Below, one piece after another: positions 35,001-43,692 of a DNA stretch of 55,279 nt. Below the pieces are notes generated by a model. It was given only the letters and a program-made list of their open reading frames with translations, had not been told where the DNA came from and did no database searches. Position 1 is the first letter of the stretch, and the number at the start of each line of letters is the position of its first letter. A program made the translations under genes and the position numbers. Origin of the DNA: Candidatus Poribacteria bacterium (GTDB lineage: Bacteria > Poribacteria > WGA-4E > WGA-3G); assembly GCA_003635185.1 (NCBI GenBank), contig PYJA01000115.1:1-55279 (forward strand), read 5' to 3'.

Positions 35001-38000
35001 GCTGTTTACATAAAAACGGGCCCCTTGGGGATTAACATCAACAAATTCAATCTTGCAAAAAACCTCTATTGGGAAATTGATAGAGGAGTTTGGTTTTTGA
35101 GCAAAGGCGAACCACTGTGGAAACCCAAGAGTTTTGAAGAAGCCCACGCAGGTGCTATCGTTTTATTGAGAGATATCGCAGAATCCCAAGGCAAATTACC
35201 TGAACTAATTCAACAACTTGAGACAAAAACTACTGCAAACCCAAAAGATATACAACCTCTTGAAACATTAGCTCACTTCTATACTTTTATTCGGGATTCT
35301 GAAAAGGTTAATGATGTTATTGACCGATTAATTGCCACCGAACCTGATAATCCAACGTATCAAGCCATACGAATGAATCACGCAATTCAGACAAACCAAG
35401 ACTCTGATTCCTTAGCACGATACATGAATGACGTAACTAACCTGCCTCCTGAAATACGGTTCTGGTATATAGTACAATACGCTGGAATGCTCTCTCGTGA
35501 GGGAAGAAAAACAGATGCTCAAAAACTCGTTGAAAAACTTAAAAATGAAAAAATAACTAACCTCAACACTGGTCCAACATTGATTAAGACTCTTGCAGAA
35601 ATAGAGGCAGTTGACAGAGCACAAAACATTCTCGACCAACTCCCAATTCCATCAGGACTACCTAATATTTATTCGCAACGAAGTTGGCAGATTTCGCCCA
35701 TTGAACAACAGTGGCAGCTGTACTTGAATGGTTATCAAAGTCTCACAACTGCTTACATCGCATTAGGACAAATAGACAAAGCAATTGCGCTTTTTTGGCA
35801 GTACCTTGAATACAGCAAACCGAACATCACAACAAGCCAAAACGTCGCTACAATCAGTTACTCCCCATACTCCTACGGACGCTACGCTCAGATAAAATCA
35901 AATTATACATCGCCAACGATTTACTTTAACAAGAATAGGTTAAAGTACCTTCAACAAATTTTTAGTCAACTCTGGATGAAAAATCAAAAACAAATGTTGT
36001 ACACCAGCTTCCAAACAAAGTTGGAGTCTACTAAAGGCAGAGAACGTATTTATCCAGCTTTAGCTCTCAGTTATTGTTATTGGTGGGAGGGAAATCGAGA
36101 CAAATCCAGTGAAATTCTCTACGCATTGCAAAAGGAATTTCCTAATGATCTTACCCTCAAACTTAACACCGTTTTCCTTTCTATTCAGACGCATCAATAT
36201 GCAACAGCATTAGAATTGCTTGAAGAATGTGCTGCAGACGATCCGAGGAACAGAGCGCGTTATCATCAGCTTATGTTACAACTCGCCTTGCACACAGGAA
36301 ATATTGAAACTGTACGCCAATTGACGTTAAAAAAATTAAATTCAGGGGCAGGAAGTCGAGAACTCTATCAGTTTTCACGACAACTTCAGAACGCAGGACT
36401 CACAAAATATGCCATTGCTGTCGCCAAAAAGGCGATGAACTTAGCACTTCAAGAAAACTACCCAACCTATTTGACAGAATTTGCACAATACCTAAAAGAT
36501 CTGGGTCAACATCAGGATGCCGCATTCCTTGCAAAACGTGCTTTACTTCTTGCTAACAGATCTGATAGAGAACGACGATCGTTTGAACAACATTCGTACG
36601 AATTTCAGCGCGCACTCTACATAGCTAAGCGACCCGAAATTTTGAAAAAACGTCAAGCAACTTTAGTCCAAGCTGCCCAAAAGAATCCCGATTCATTCCA
36701 AGCACAAGTCAGGTTAGCAGAGTTCTATGAAAGAAGTCAACATTTTAAAAAATCGTCAGAGGCTTATAAGGTGGCACTCACATTAAAACCTGAGGACAGT
36801 GTAACCCGAAAGAGATACGCTAATATGCTCCAGGAGAGTGAACAGTATAAAAAAGCTTCAACCCAATATGCTATACTCCTTAAAGAAAATCCAGACGTTT
36901 TTAGAACCTACTATTGGTCACTAATCAGTGCATTTATTGAGGCAGAAAAAGTTGATGAACTTGTAGGACTTATAAAAGAGATGCTCAGAACAAAGCAAGA
37001 TACGTTGACCGCGAAACAAAATATAGGACTTAATCTTGCGCGGAAGATAGTTGAAAGATATGCTGATAGAGCCAAGTACCACCAAAAAGCAGCTGAAATT
37101 GTCATTGAAATGTCCGAGAAGATCGTTGCAATTGATCCAAGTGATATAGATACATATTTGAAACTTGCTTCTATGTACTCACATATTAAAGAACATGACA
37201 AGGCTATTCAACTTTTGCGTCAAAAACTGGACACAGTAAATAATATCTCAATTCAAGAGCAATTAATACTTAAACTTGTTGAACTTTACAAAACCACTGG
37301 CAATTTAGAAGTCTTTGTAAAGGAGTACGATGAGAAATTCGATGAGAATCCTACAGACACGTTTTTGCTCTATCTTGTTACATTTATGAAAATAACTATG
37401 AATGATATTGAATCTGCAGAACCGCTTATCAATCTAATAACTGATAATGTCCCCTCTCAAACACCGTATAAGTGGATACGGAACTTAGCCAACACCTGTC
37501 AGACTACTAATAATTACAACCTTGAACTTAAACTGCTCAAAGCGGCCGCTGCACAAGTCAATCCACATGATAGTAGCAATATCCAAAGTATTTACGATGC
37601 AATTGCCCTTGCTTATAATAATAACGGCGAAATTAAGCAGGCACAAGAGATATTCCGTAAGATAGGAAATATTCAAATCATGCAAGGAGGAGAAAATTTA
37701 TCAGAGAAAGAGCGCGTTGCTCGCAAATACAAGTCTTTCAAAATGTGGGATGATGCTGAAGTCCTGTTTACTGATATCAGAGACAACTTATCGGTCCACT
37801 TTCATACACGCAAAAAGGCACAAGAAGCGTTGCAAGAAATTCAAAAGGAACGTGGCAAATCTGTCGAAACTCCTGAAGAAACGCCAAATTTAGACATTGG
37901 AACCCTACGCGCTTTGGCACAACAATATATGAACAGCAGCTATCAACTCAACGAAGCTATCCAAGCGTATGAGCAGATTACAAAAGCAGTGCCAGAAGAT

Positions 38001-39296
38001 CTTGAATCAAAAGCGAACCTTGCCACCCTCTATTCTCGGCAAGATCAGCACAGTAAAGCAGTAGAACTTTGGAATTCTCTGCTTGAAAATGATCCGACAA
38101 ACACAAAATATCAAGATGGACTTGTCAACAGTTACCAAGTTGTTGGAAAATACAGTAAGGCACTTGAGCTTGCACAGAAATACATTGAAAAAGAACCAGA
38201 AAGTGCGGTCCACTACATTCGACTTGCAAAACTATATATTGCCAAAAACCAAATTGAAGATGCTATCATTATATATAAGAAAGTCATTGAATTCGCACCC
38301 GAAAATGTAGAAATTTATCCTAAATTACTCAGTTTTTATCTCGGTAAGAATGACATAGAAAATGCAGAAAAAACTTATGAACAAGCAATTCAATATACAA
38401 GCACTGATTGGATACTGGGTGGTCTTGCATCTCAGATGGTTGGCACCTATTACGAGCAAGGAAAGTTAGAGGAATTCATAAAACAACAGGAAACAAAAGG
38501 TTTACTTACGTTTTCCATACAACGGAATCTTGCCTTCAAATACAGAAATTCAGGCAACTATGAAAAAGCAGTTAGTGCCTTTCACAAAGCACTCGACATG
38601 GCAGTACGGGACAGCGAACGGAAGGAAATCTCTCAAGAGTTGCAATGGATCTACAGGGAACTTGATAGTAAGGCAGATAACTTGCTTAAAGCCATGCCAA
38701 GTCTCAACCTGAACACCAATTTGACAATGGCTGAATTTTACCGTAAATATGACGTACCTGAAAGGGCAAAAAGACACATTCAGAAAGCAGGTTTCATTCC
38801 TGAAGACTTATGGTTGATTCTCGGACCATTTGACAACACCAATGGAATCGGGTACGATAAAACATACATACCTGAGAACGCAATGCAGCTCAACACCACT
38901 GAAAAATACGATGGCATAAATGGCAGTGTAACTTGGGTAATGACTAAGGATGAGACCTTTGATGGATATGTTGAATTCGGTATAGATAGCAGTTGGCTGA
39001 CCAACTATGCATGGACAACACTTACTTCACGCGGTGAACGAGAGGCACAAATTCGGTTTGGTAACGGTTGCCCAGCGAAAGTTTGGCTAAATGGCAAAGA
39101 GGTATTCGTAAATACAGAAACACTCGGTGCAGAAATTGATGAACACATCATTTCTGTTCCGCTCAAATCTGGCAAAAATAGTATTCTTGTTAAGGTATGC
39201 AATGAAGAAAAAAGGGCAGGATTCTATTTTCGTCTTACTGACATGAATGGAAAACCTTTTGACGATTTGGAATTTCTGGATCCGGAGGAGAATTAA
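32079..39296 (+). CDS. Giant secreted TPR-repeat protein with C-terminal beta domain
   Basis: 2,405 residues from ATG 32079, which has AAGGAG 9 bp upstream; an in-frame GTG at 32034 is less likely. A signal peptide (LFVFFVFFILHTLWFASFTI, then AQ) precedes dozens of 34-residue TPR units, for example AVETYQRAVELAPNDYYTHF and AIAAYRKGLELAPTDINLRL. Most of the chain is thus an alpha superhelix for protein binding. The last ~165 residues are different: LWLILGPFDNTNGIGYDKTY, then VWLNGKEVFVN and NSILVKVCNEEK, resembling a beta-sandwich carbohydrate-binding-like domain. No catalytic motif is visible. It is flanked by palindromic repeats. Probably an envelope or surface scaffold. Confidence 0.85.
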   Translation: MFKLEKQRLFVFFVFFILHTLWFASFTIAQDEVANEKIIERYKLMLYQKPKEGRTFDRLYLLYLENAGLAEMVKYYKEEVRTKPDDPDVHLILGHIYKRFGKDIEAVETYQRAVELAPNDYYTHFALGQMYTTLRQDKKAITELTQAAALLEQVQTAPPEELIGIYKVLGQAYFRQDKVDDAIQAWGKISELNPQNIFARIELAALYREKGLYLQAVAEHQSIIEIKKDDPYRVCLSHRKIGNIQVEKGDLQEAIQSYDAALALTTQGNWLRKDLQNRIIAIYANNANWKDLISYYQEKLKATPKEPALHGLLAAAYIENQQLEEGIAAYRKGLELAPTDINLRLNLITTLRNADKFKEAVVEYEILSEQQPDNFGSYRELGKLYIVLENEDKARTTYQKMIDYDPENASTYITLAEIYTSHKWNNEAAAAYEKAISLAPDNLDYIRYFGEFYFRQGNHEKAVETWNRMVADDKGIAENYDQLARLLSSKRLHTEAINASRKAAELMPDAYRYREALAKRLMENNAYDEALAEYTEAAKLAPNEFFVEQIDDRRIEIYRKQGTLMDKVEAMEIALQKQNLTPAETFANHKRLGKMYLKLGNTTHAREVLLSAKTLQPDNVVINRWLADIYNKQGHRSKAIAIYTHLTQVDNTNAREYYANIARSYLNVMDFAAATDAAKQVVAHSPRNPEGYQLLAEIAKESRDYETSIDSLRQAARLRPDAVDIRKKLAKTFKLSGKPQQAIAQYWRCWELSSNVEDKLNLIKPLSEIYYELGKRSEFEEKLKQMAKVNTTDIDPILTLVEFYRMEGELTKARFQLALALDREDDNPDLLERLVRICLDLGDIADALAYQQQLVETHPDPINYQKLGELLFDAGREEEAIQAWENLLHIKNHTFETELKLTTYLFQRGMSDKALSVLDNAAEKAKDIISIFQVGSVFAAMYEFDRAQKYLLRTLEMPIPITTQQTLTQRSTGNAVYIKTGPLGININKFNLAKNLYWEIDRGVWFLSKGEPLWKPKSFEEAHAGAIVLLRDIAESQGKLPELIQQLETKTTANPKDIQPLETLAHFYTFIRDSEKVNDVIDRLIATEPDNPTYQAIRMNHAIQTNQDSDSLARYMNDVTNLPPEIRFWYIVQYAGMLSREGRKTDAQKLVEKLKNEKITNLNTGPTLIKTLAEIEAVDRAQNILDQLPIPSGLPNIYSQRSWQISPIEQQWQLYLNGYQSLTTAYIALGQIDKAIALFWQYLEYSKPNITTSQNVATISYSPYSYGRYAQIKSNYTSPTIYFNKNRLKYLQQIFSQLWMKNQKQMLYTSFQTKLESTKGRERIYPALALSYCYWWEGNRDKSSEILYALQKEFPNDLTLKLNTVFLSIQTHQYATALELLEECAADDPRNRARYHQLMLQLALHTGNIETVRQLTLKKLNSGAGSRELYQFSRQLQNAGLTKYAIAVAKKAMNLALQENYPTYLTEFAQYLKDLGQHQDAAFLAKRALLLANRSDRERRSFEQHSYEFQRALYIAKRPEILKKRQATLVQAAQKNPDSFQAQVRLAEFYERSQHFKKSSEAYKVALTLKPEDSVTRKRYANMLQESEQYKKASTQYAILLKENPDVFRTYYWSLISAFIEAEKVDELVGLIKEMLRTKQDTLTAKQNIGLNLARKIVERYADRAKYHQKAAEIVIEMSEKIVAIDPSDIDTYLKLASMYSHIKEHDKAIQLLRQKLDTVNNISIQEQLILKLVELYKTTGNLEVFVKEYDEKFDENPTDTFLLYLVTFMKITMNDIESAEPLINLITDNVPSQTPYKWIRNLANTCQTTNNYNLELKLLKAAAAQVNPHDSSNIQSIYDAIALAYNNNGEIKQAQEIFRKIGNIQIMQGGENLSEKERVARKYKSFKMWDDAEVLFTDIRDNLSVHFHTRKKAQEALQEIQKERGKSVETPEETPNLDIGTLRALAQQYMNSSYQLNEAIQAYEQITKAVPEDLESKANLATLYSRQDQHSKAVELWNSLLENDPTNTKYQDGLVNSYQVVGKYSKALELAQKYIEKEPESAVHYIRLAKLYIAKNQIEDAIIIYKKVIEFAPENVEIYPKLLSFYLGKNDIENAEKTYEQAIQYTSTDWILGGLASQMVGTYYEQGKLEEFIKQQETKGLLTFSIQRNLAFKYRNSGNYEKAVSAFHKALDMAVRDSERKEISQELQWIYRELDSKADNLLKAMPSLNLNTNLTMAEFYRKYDVPERAKRHIQKAGFIPEDLWLILGPFDNTNGIGYDKTYIPENAMQLNTTEKYDGINGSVTWVMTKDETFDGYVEFGIDSSWLTNYAWTTLTSRGEREAQIRFGNGCPAKVWLNGKEVFVNTETLGAEIDEHIISVPLKSGKNSILVKVCNEEKRAGFYFRLTDMNGKPFDDLEFLDPEEN

Positions 39297-39390
39297 CAGG
39301 ACATTATTTTTTTACACAAGTTGCTACCTATAAGTTTTTAGACATGGAAACACCGTTTTTAATGAAAACTGCTGATAATTAGTCAATATT

Positions 39391-39447
39391 TTGTAGTGTA
39401 ACTTCCAGTTTACGCCCTTATGACGCAAACTGGAAGTGGACGCTACA
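39391..39447. repeat. Double-hairpin element (TTGTAG...GCTACA)
   Basis: Family member with arms TTGTAG and GCTACA around facing AACTTCCAGTTTACG and GCAAACTGGAAGT. Wider arms ACACAAGTTGCTACCT (39310) and AGGTGGTAACTTAGGT (39448) enclose it. Confidence 0.65.
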
Positions 39448-39484
39448 TAGGTGGTAACTTAGGTTATTTTTAGGAAACAAAATT

Positions 39485-40309
39485 GTGAAAAAACAGATTC
39501 GTGTATTAGTCTTCGGAGCACATCCCGATGATTGTGATATAAAAGCAGGTGGCGTTGCTGCCCTATATGCTCAAAAAGGACACCGCGTCAAATTTGTTTC
39601 CGTTACGAACGGTGATGCTGGACACCATGAAATGGGTGGTGGTCCTTTAGCACAACGCCGTAATGCCGAAGCACAAGCTGCCGCCAATATCATCGGCATT
39701 GAATACGAACTATTTGACAATCACGATGGTGAACTGATGCCAACATTAGAAAATCGGTATCAGATTATTCGGAGCATACGGGAATTCCTCCCTGACCTGA
39801 TTATGACACATCGTCCTAACGATTACCATCCTGACCATCGTTATACGTCAATACTCGTGCAAGACGCAGCCTATATGGTGACTGTGCCCAACATAAGTGC
39901 GCTTACCCCGCATTTACTGAAAAACCCTGTTATCGTCTATCTGAGCGATGGGTTTATGAAACCTTATCCGTTTACGCCAGATGTTGTTGTCGGCATCGAT
40001 GCCGTAGTGGAACAGAAAATTGATATGCTCCATTGTCACGAATCACAGTTTTACGAATGGCTACCTTACAATAGCGGCACCCTAAATGCCGTCCCCAATA
40101 GTAGTAGTGAAGATCGGCGTGAATGGCTTGCGGGGCGTTTACGCAATCGTTTTAATAGTATAGCGGAAAAACACCGTGATCTGTTAGTAGAACTTTATGG
40201 GAAAAAAGTTGGTGCTAACATTCAATATGCTGAAGCATTTGAATCTTGTGAATACGGTTCTTCGCTGGCAGCTGAGAGTTTGCCAATCCTTTTCCCATTC
40301 TTTGAATAG
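39485..40309 (+). CDS. PIG-L/LmbE family deacetylase
   Basis: 274 residues. The zinc-binding AHPDD motif is at residues 12-16 and the third ligand histidine in YHPDHR near residue 117. TNGDAGHHEMGG forms the usual active-site loop. The family removes N-acetyl groups from sugars (GlcNAc-PI, mycothiol and bacillithiol precursors); the substrate here is unknown. Cytoplasmic. The start is GTG 39485 with AGGAAAC 8 bp before it. Just downstream of a double-hairpin element. Length is usual for the family and all metal ligands are intact. Confidence 0.85.
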   Translation: MKKQIRVLVFGAHPDDCDIKAGGVAALYAQKGHRVKFVSVTNGDAGHHEMGGGPLAQRRNAEAQAAANIIGIEYELFDNHDGELMPTLENRYQIIRSIREFLPDLIMTHRPNDYHPDHRYTSILVQDAAYMVTVPNISALTPHLLKNPVIVYLSDGFMKPYPFTPDVVVGIDAVVEQKIDMLHCHESQFYEWLPYNSGTLNAVPNSSSEDRREWLAGRLRNRFNSIAEKHRDLLVELYGKKVGANIQYAEAFESCEYGSSLAAESLPILFPFFE

Positions 40310-40339
40310 TCTACCACTAACAAACTCCTTCATTTTCTG

Positions 40340-40368
40340 TTGCAGAACAACCGATTTTAAGGTATCCT
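40340..40368 (+). promoter_or_regulatory. Possible sigma-70 promoter of the small cytochrome gene
   Basis: TTGCAG, 17-base spacer, TATCCT, 48 bp before ATG 40417. Confidence 0.4.
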
Positions 40369-40416
40369 ATTAGTTGAGCTAAAAATCACTACGGATTTGG
40401 AGTCTATTATTCTTAT

Positions 40417-40674
40417 ATGCCAACCGAACAAGCTAATCCAAAGGTCCTATTTTATATTGTCTTCGTTATTGGTTTTATTTTTGCCATTGTGATGGTAATT
40501 CTCTTTTTTAACGCCGCACCTGCGCGTTCAAACATTGAAGTGCATCGGGGATCATCTGAAGATGCTGCATGCTTAAAATGTCATTTGAAAGGTGACGAAA
40601 AATCACCGACTATGCCACATCTCAATCTTGGCAGATGCAATCTCTGTCACGGATTAGCCAAGGAACCTCGCTAA
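40417..40674 (+). CDS. Small membrane-anchored dihaem cytochrome c
   Basis: 85 residues. One N-terminal helix (about 10-31, FYIVFVIGFIFAIVMVILFF) is followed by two CxxCH haem sites, CLKCH near residue 51 and CNLCH near residue 76. The PHLNLGRCNLCH arrangement resembles NapB-type dihaem domains. The chain outside the membrane is only about 50 residues. It could hand electrons to a periplasmic reductase, but no partner is nearby. No ribosome-binding site is clear. Convergent with the PrmA gene, 3 bp apart. Confidence 0.8.
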   Translation: MPTEQANPKVLFYIVFVIGFIFAIVMVILFFNAAPARSNIEVHRGSSEDAACLKCHLKGDEKSPTMPHLNLGRCNLCHGLAKEPR

Positions 40675-40677
40675 TTT

Positions 40678-41568
40678 TCAGGACAGGCTTGCAAACTGCG
40701 CCCTAAGTGCTATCCACGTGACTTCCTCTTCTGCTTCGCGTGTCACGTCAACACATTGCAGTCCATTTTCTATTAATACTTCCTGCACCTGTTCCAGTTC
40801 CGATTCCAAAATTCCAGAGAAAATGATGTGTCCTTCAGGATGCAATCGGGATGGGCAATATGGAATTATTGGAAGAATTGCCTTTGTCAGGATATTCCCA
40901 ACAATTAGATGATATTTGTCTTGGACTGCTTTGATTCCATCGCCTTGACACAAACTGATTTGTTCTGTAACACCGTTTATCGCAAAGTTTGTTTCTGCCA
41001 CAGGGATCGCTGTCGGGTCAAGTTCAATCGCATCAACATGTTTTGCACCTAACTTTACAGCCGCAATTGCGAGTATTCCTGAACCTGTTCCGATATCCGC
41101 TACGTTTTGATCCAGCTTAATTGTTTGCTCCAACATTTTCAGTGATAAACGTGTGGTCGGATGGTAACCAGTACCAAATGCCATGCCAGGATCCAGTCGA
41201 ATTAAAATATTTGTTTCGTCAGAGGAAATATCATGCCATGTCGGGGCAATAAGTAGACGTTCTCCTATCTGTTGAGGTGGAAAAGAGGATTTCCATGCTT
41301 CTGTCCACGCTTCAGATTCAACTCGTTTTAGATCAATTTTGGCAGGATAGGTTTGGATACCCCATGTTGGCAGTTTTGAAAGAAAATTTTTTAGGTTCTT
41401 AACTCTTGTGTTGACCCGGTCATCCAGCGGATAATATGCGATTAAAGAGGTTGTCGAATCGGCAGCGTCTTTCAGTTCAACGCCGAATGCGTCCATTTCA
41501 AATAGATAGTTTGCAACAGCTTCAGATGCTTCATCAGAGGTTGTTATAGTAATCCGCGCCCAATTCAT
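40678..41568 (-). CDS. prmA: Ribosomal protein L11 methyltransferase
   Basis: 296 residues of SAM-dependent methyltransferase. It has the PrmA-specific PGMAFGTGYHPTTRLSL, SAM-binding motif I VADIGTGSGILAIAA, the acidic AIELDP and catalytic loop VGNILTKAI. The N-terminal ~110 residues form the L11-recognition domain (WARITITTSDEASEAVANYL). It trimethylates ribosomal protein L11. The start is placed at ATG 41568, which gives the family's usual N-terminus; the frame is open further upstream into a hairpin repeat, and no ribosome-binding site is evident. Confidence 0.9.
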   Translation of the reverse strand: MNWARITITTSDEASEAVANYLFEMDAFGVELKDAADSTTSLIAYYPLDDRVNTRVKNLKNFLSKLPTWGIQTYPAKIDLKRVESEAWTEAWKSSFPPQQIGERLLIAPTWHDISSDETNILIRLDPGMAFGTGYHPTTRLSLKMLEQTIKLDQNVADIGTGSGILAIAAVKLGAKHVDAIELDPTAIPVAETNFAINGVTEQISLCQGDGIKAVQDKYHLIVGNILTKAILPIIPYCPSRLHPEGHIIFSGILESELEQVQEVLIENGLQCVDVTREAEEEVTWIALRAQFASLS

Positions 41569-41650
41569 AAGTAAGGTGTATTTTAACGTAAATTTGGAGT
41601 AAGAGATATGCGATTCTTTATGCTTAATTCTACTTTTATAACCGCGGTAG

Positions 41651-41670
41651 GTGCGGTTTCCTAACCGCAC
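41651..41670. repeat. Short hairpin GTGCGGTT/AACCGCAC
   Basis: Eight-base stem around TCCT, preceded by GGTAG. It is a solo arm of the GGTAGGTGCGGTTT palindrome family (31567-31701), just upstream of prmA. Confidence 0.55.
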
Positions 41671-41734
41671 TATAACTGTCAATTTGGTATTATAGAAGAT
41701 GCTGGGCGAAAAACTTTAACGAGGCTGCGGGACA

Positions 41735-43663
41735 TCAAATAAATATCTTGTAAGTGCGTAACCCCGATACTGGTCCAATAATTGCCCAGATGCTGCCGAT
41801 GACATAATCACCCAAGATTAATCCTAAAAATAGTGGTGCTACGCGTCGATGCAACTTCAAACCACCGTGTCGTAAAATCATTAACTTTAGAAACCACGCG
41901 ACGAAGAATGTGAACCAAAAATAATCCATCGCAAAACTGATGGCAAGCGCATAACCCGCGGGATGAAAGGGCCACCACAAGAAATGCATCCGCATATACA
42001 TCATCACAAACGTTAGTAAAGCACCGATACCCATAAATCCGATGCCGATTAGATTCGGTTCAGACGGATTATGCAACCACCGTTGAAGTCGACCAAACGA
42101 CTCTCTGCCTACCCATCCCTTAAAGCCGCCAGCTTTTGCAACTGCACCGTTCCGAAAGGTAATGTCAAGATTTGCCCAAAAAGTTGCTAAAATCCCTACC
42201 ACAATTGCAATTAGCATCGCTATCCATAAACGTCTGTTACCCATCCCAGTGGATTCTGCCAACTTAAACGCTTCAATCTGATTCGGCATGGGATGATTTC
42301 GGTAGCCCCGATTGAACCAATAAAATAATGACATAATTGTGAGGCTGCTTGTGTCGAACTGCCGAGTCCCACCAACCATCGCCAACATATCATGCGGATT
42401 TACAAAGTAAATTTCATGCGGTGTGCCGAGTTCCGCACGCACACGTGTAATCGCAAAAGAGAGTAGGAAATAGATTGCAAAGAAAATCCCCGCAATCCAT
42501 AACGCCATCCCTGCTATCTTCGCAAAAATACCGAGCGCGATAAGCGAACCGATAATGCCTAATAGGGCAGCGCGATACGACATCGGTTCATCTGAATCAT
42601 CAAGGTGTGATTTAAAACCGAGTGCTTTTTTCAATACCTCTGTCAGATGACGACGCGTAACCCAAATTGCCAATAGGAAAAGTGCAACCCATGCGCCGTA
42701 CGCTTGTTCATTCAAAGCAGGAAAATATCGCGTGCCAAGTGCCGCAGCAATCACATATTCTGCTAAACGCACAACAAAGAAAAACCAGCATGAAAATGAG
42801 AGATCAAGCGGAAGAAAAAATGCTAAACCGACAGCAAACGGATAGACAGAGATACGTGTCCCACGAATCGCACTCCAGGGTCGTTCCGTGAAGATATTAT
42901 AAAACACGGATGTCCGTTTGATATAAGGTATCTGTGGAAACTGCGGAAATAGATAGTTAACGCCGTTTATCACTCCTATGATTACAGCGATACTGAATCC
43001 TACCCACATCATCCGATTTTTCAGTAAGCGAGTGCCCCCCTCTTCCGAAAGCCGTAGCGGTAATTGGATGATCGGATACGCTAACTTCTCCTGTTCTGCC
43101 CAACGCTTCCGCACAAGTGTATTGATGCAAAGCATCATAAACATCATGATGAGAAAGAAAAGCCCCCAGAATACCAAAGGTTTTAGCCAAACAGCAAAGT
43201 TATGATTGGTATAGAAGGTTGACTCACCTTCATAAAATCCTTGTAAACTCTGTGGGTCGGATATGGTAAGCCATGACGGTAGATACCGAAAAAAGAGTGT
43301 CTGCCACTCATTCTCTTCTGTTGCGAATCGAAAAGGATGTGCGATACTCCCAAACATATTTTGCATGGTGTCGTGCCCAGCAAATGTACAGGAGATCGCA
43401 ACCATAATGTAAACAGTGAGCAACTCACCTTGGTGCAGCATGTGTTGTGGGGCAAAACGTTGTAAAATGAAGTTTGCAACGACACATGCAAACATTATGA
43501 AAATCGGTTGGATAAAGAGTGGAAGACATGAACCGTCAAGAGAATAGTACTTAACCTCTACTATCGTCATCCAATAGACATTGACAGGAATCAGCAAGAC
43601 ACCTAAGAGAAGTGAACGTCCTGTGATGCGTGTAGATGAGATTGGACTTCTCTGAGTGTTCAT
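41735..43663 (-). CDS. Polytopic membrane protein of DUF6785/DUF6784 type
   Basis: About 642 residues with some 12-14 hydrophobic helices. Marker stretches: SLDGSCLPLFIQPIFIMFAC early, TLVRKRWAEQEKLAYPIIQL in the first half, TRVRAELGTPHEIYFVNPHD near the middle and HFLWWPFHPAGYALAISFAM late. I recall this set from a family annotated DUF6785/DUF6784 in uncultured bacteria; the looks are of an oligopeptide-transporter-like carrier, but function is unproven. ATG 43663 is preferred over TTG 43672; neither has a strong ribosome-binding site. In a minus-strand run between MTHFR and prmA genes. Confidence 0.7.
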   Translation of the reverse strand: MNTQRSPISSTRITGRSLLLGVLLIPVNVYWMTIVEVKYYSLDGSCLPLFIQPIFIMFACVVANFILQRFAPQHMLHQGELLTVYIMVAISCTFAGHDTMQNMFGSIAHPFRFATEENEWQTLFFRYLPSWLTISDPQSLQGFYEGESTFYTNHNFAVWLKPLVFWGLFFLIMMFMMLCINTLVRKRWAEQEKLAYPIIQLPLRLSEEGGTRLLKNRMMWVGFSIAVIIGVINGVNYLFPQFPQIPYIKRTSVFYNIFTERPWSAIRGTRISVYPFAVGLAFFLPLDLSFSCWFFFVVRLAEYVIAAALGTRYFPALNEQAYGAWVALFLLAIWVTRRHLTEVLKKALGFKSHLDDSDEPMSYRAALLGIIGSLIALGIFAKIAGMALWIAGIFFAIYFLLSFAITRVRAELGTPHEIYFVNPHDMLAMVGGTRQFDTSSLTIMSLFYWFNRGYRNHPMPNQIEAFKLAESTGMGNRRLWIAMLIAIVVGILATFWANLDITFRNGAVAKAGGFKGWVGRESFGRLQRWLHNPSEPNLIGIGFMGIGALLTFVMMYMRMHFLWWPFHPAGYALAISFAMDYFWFTFFVAWFLKLMILRHGGLKLHRRVAPLFLGLILGDYVIGSIWAIIGPVSGLRTYKIFI

Positions 43664-43692
43664 AGTATCCAAATAGGATTTAGGTATAATCG

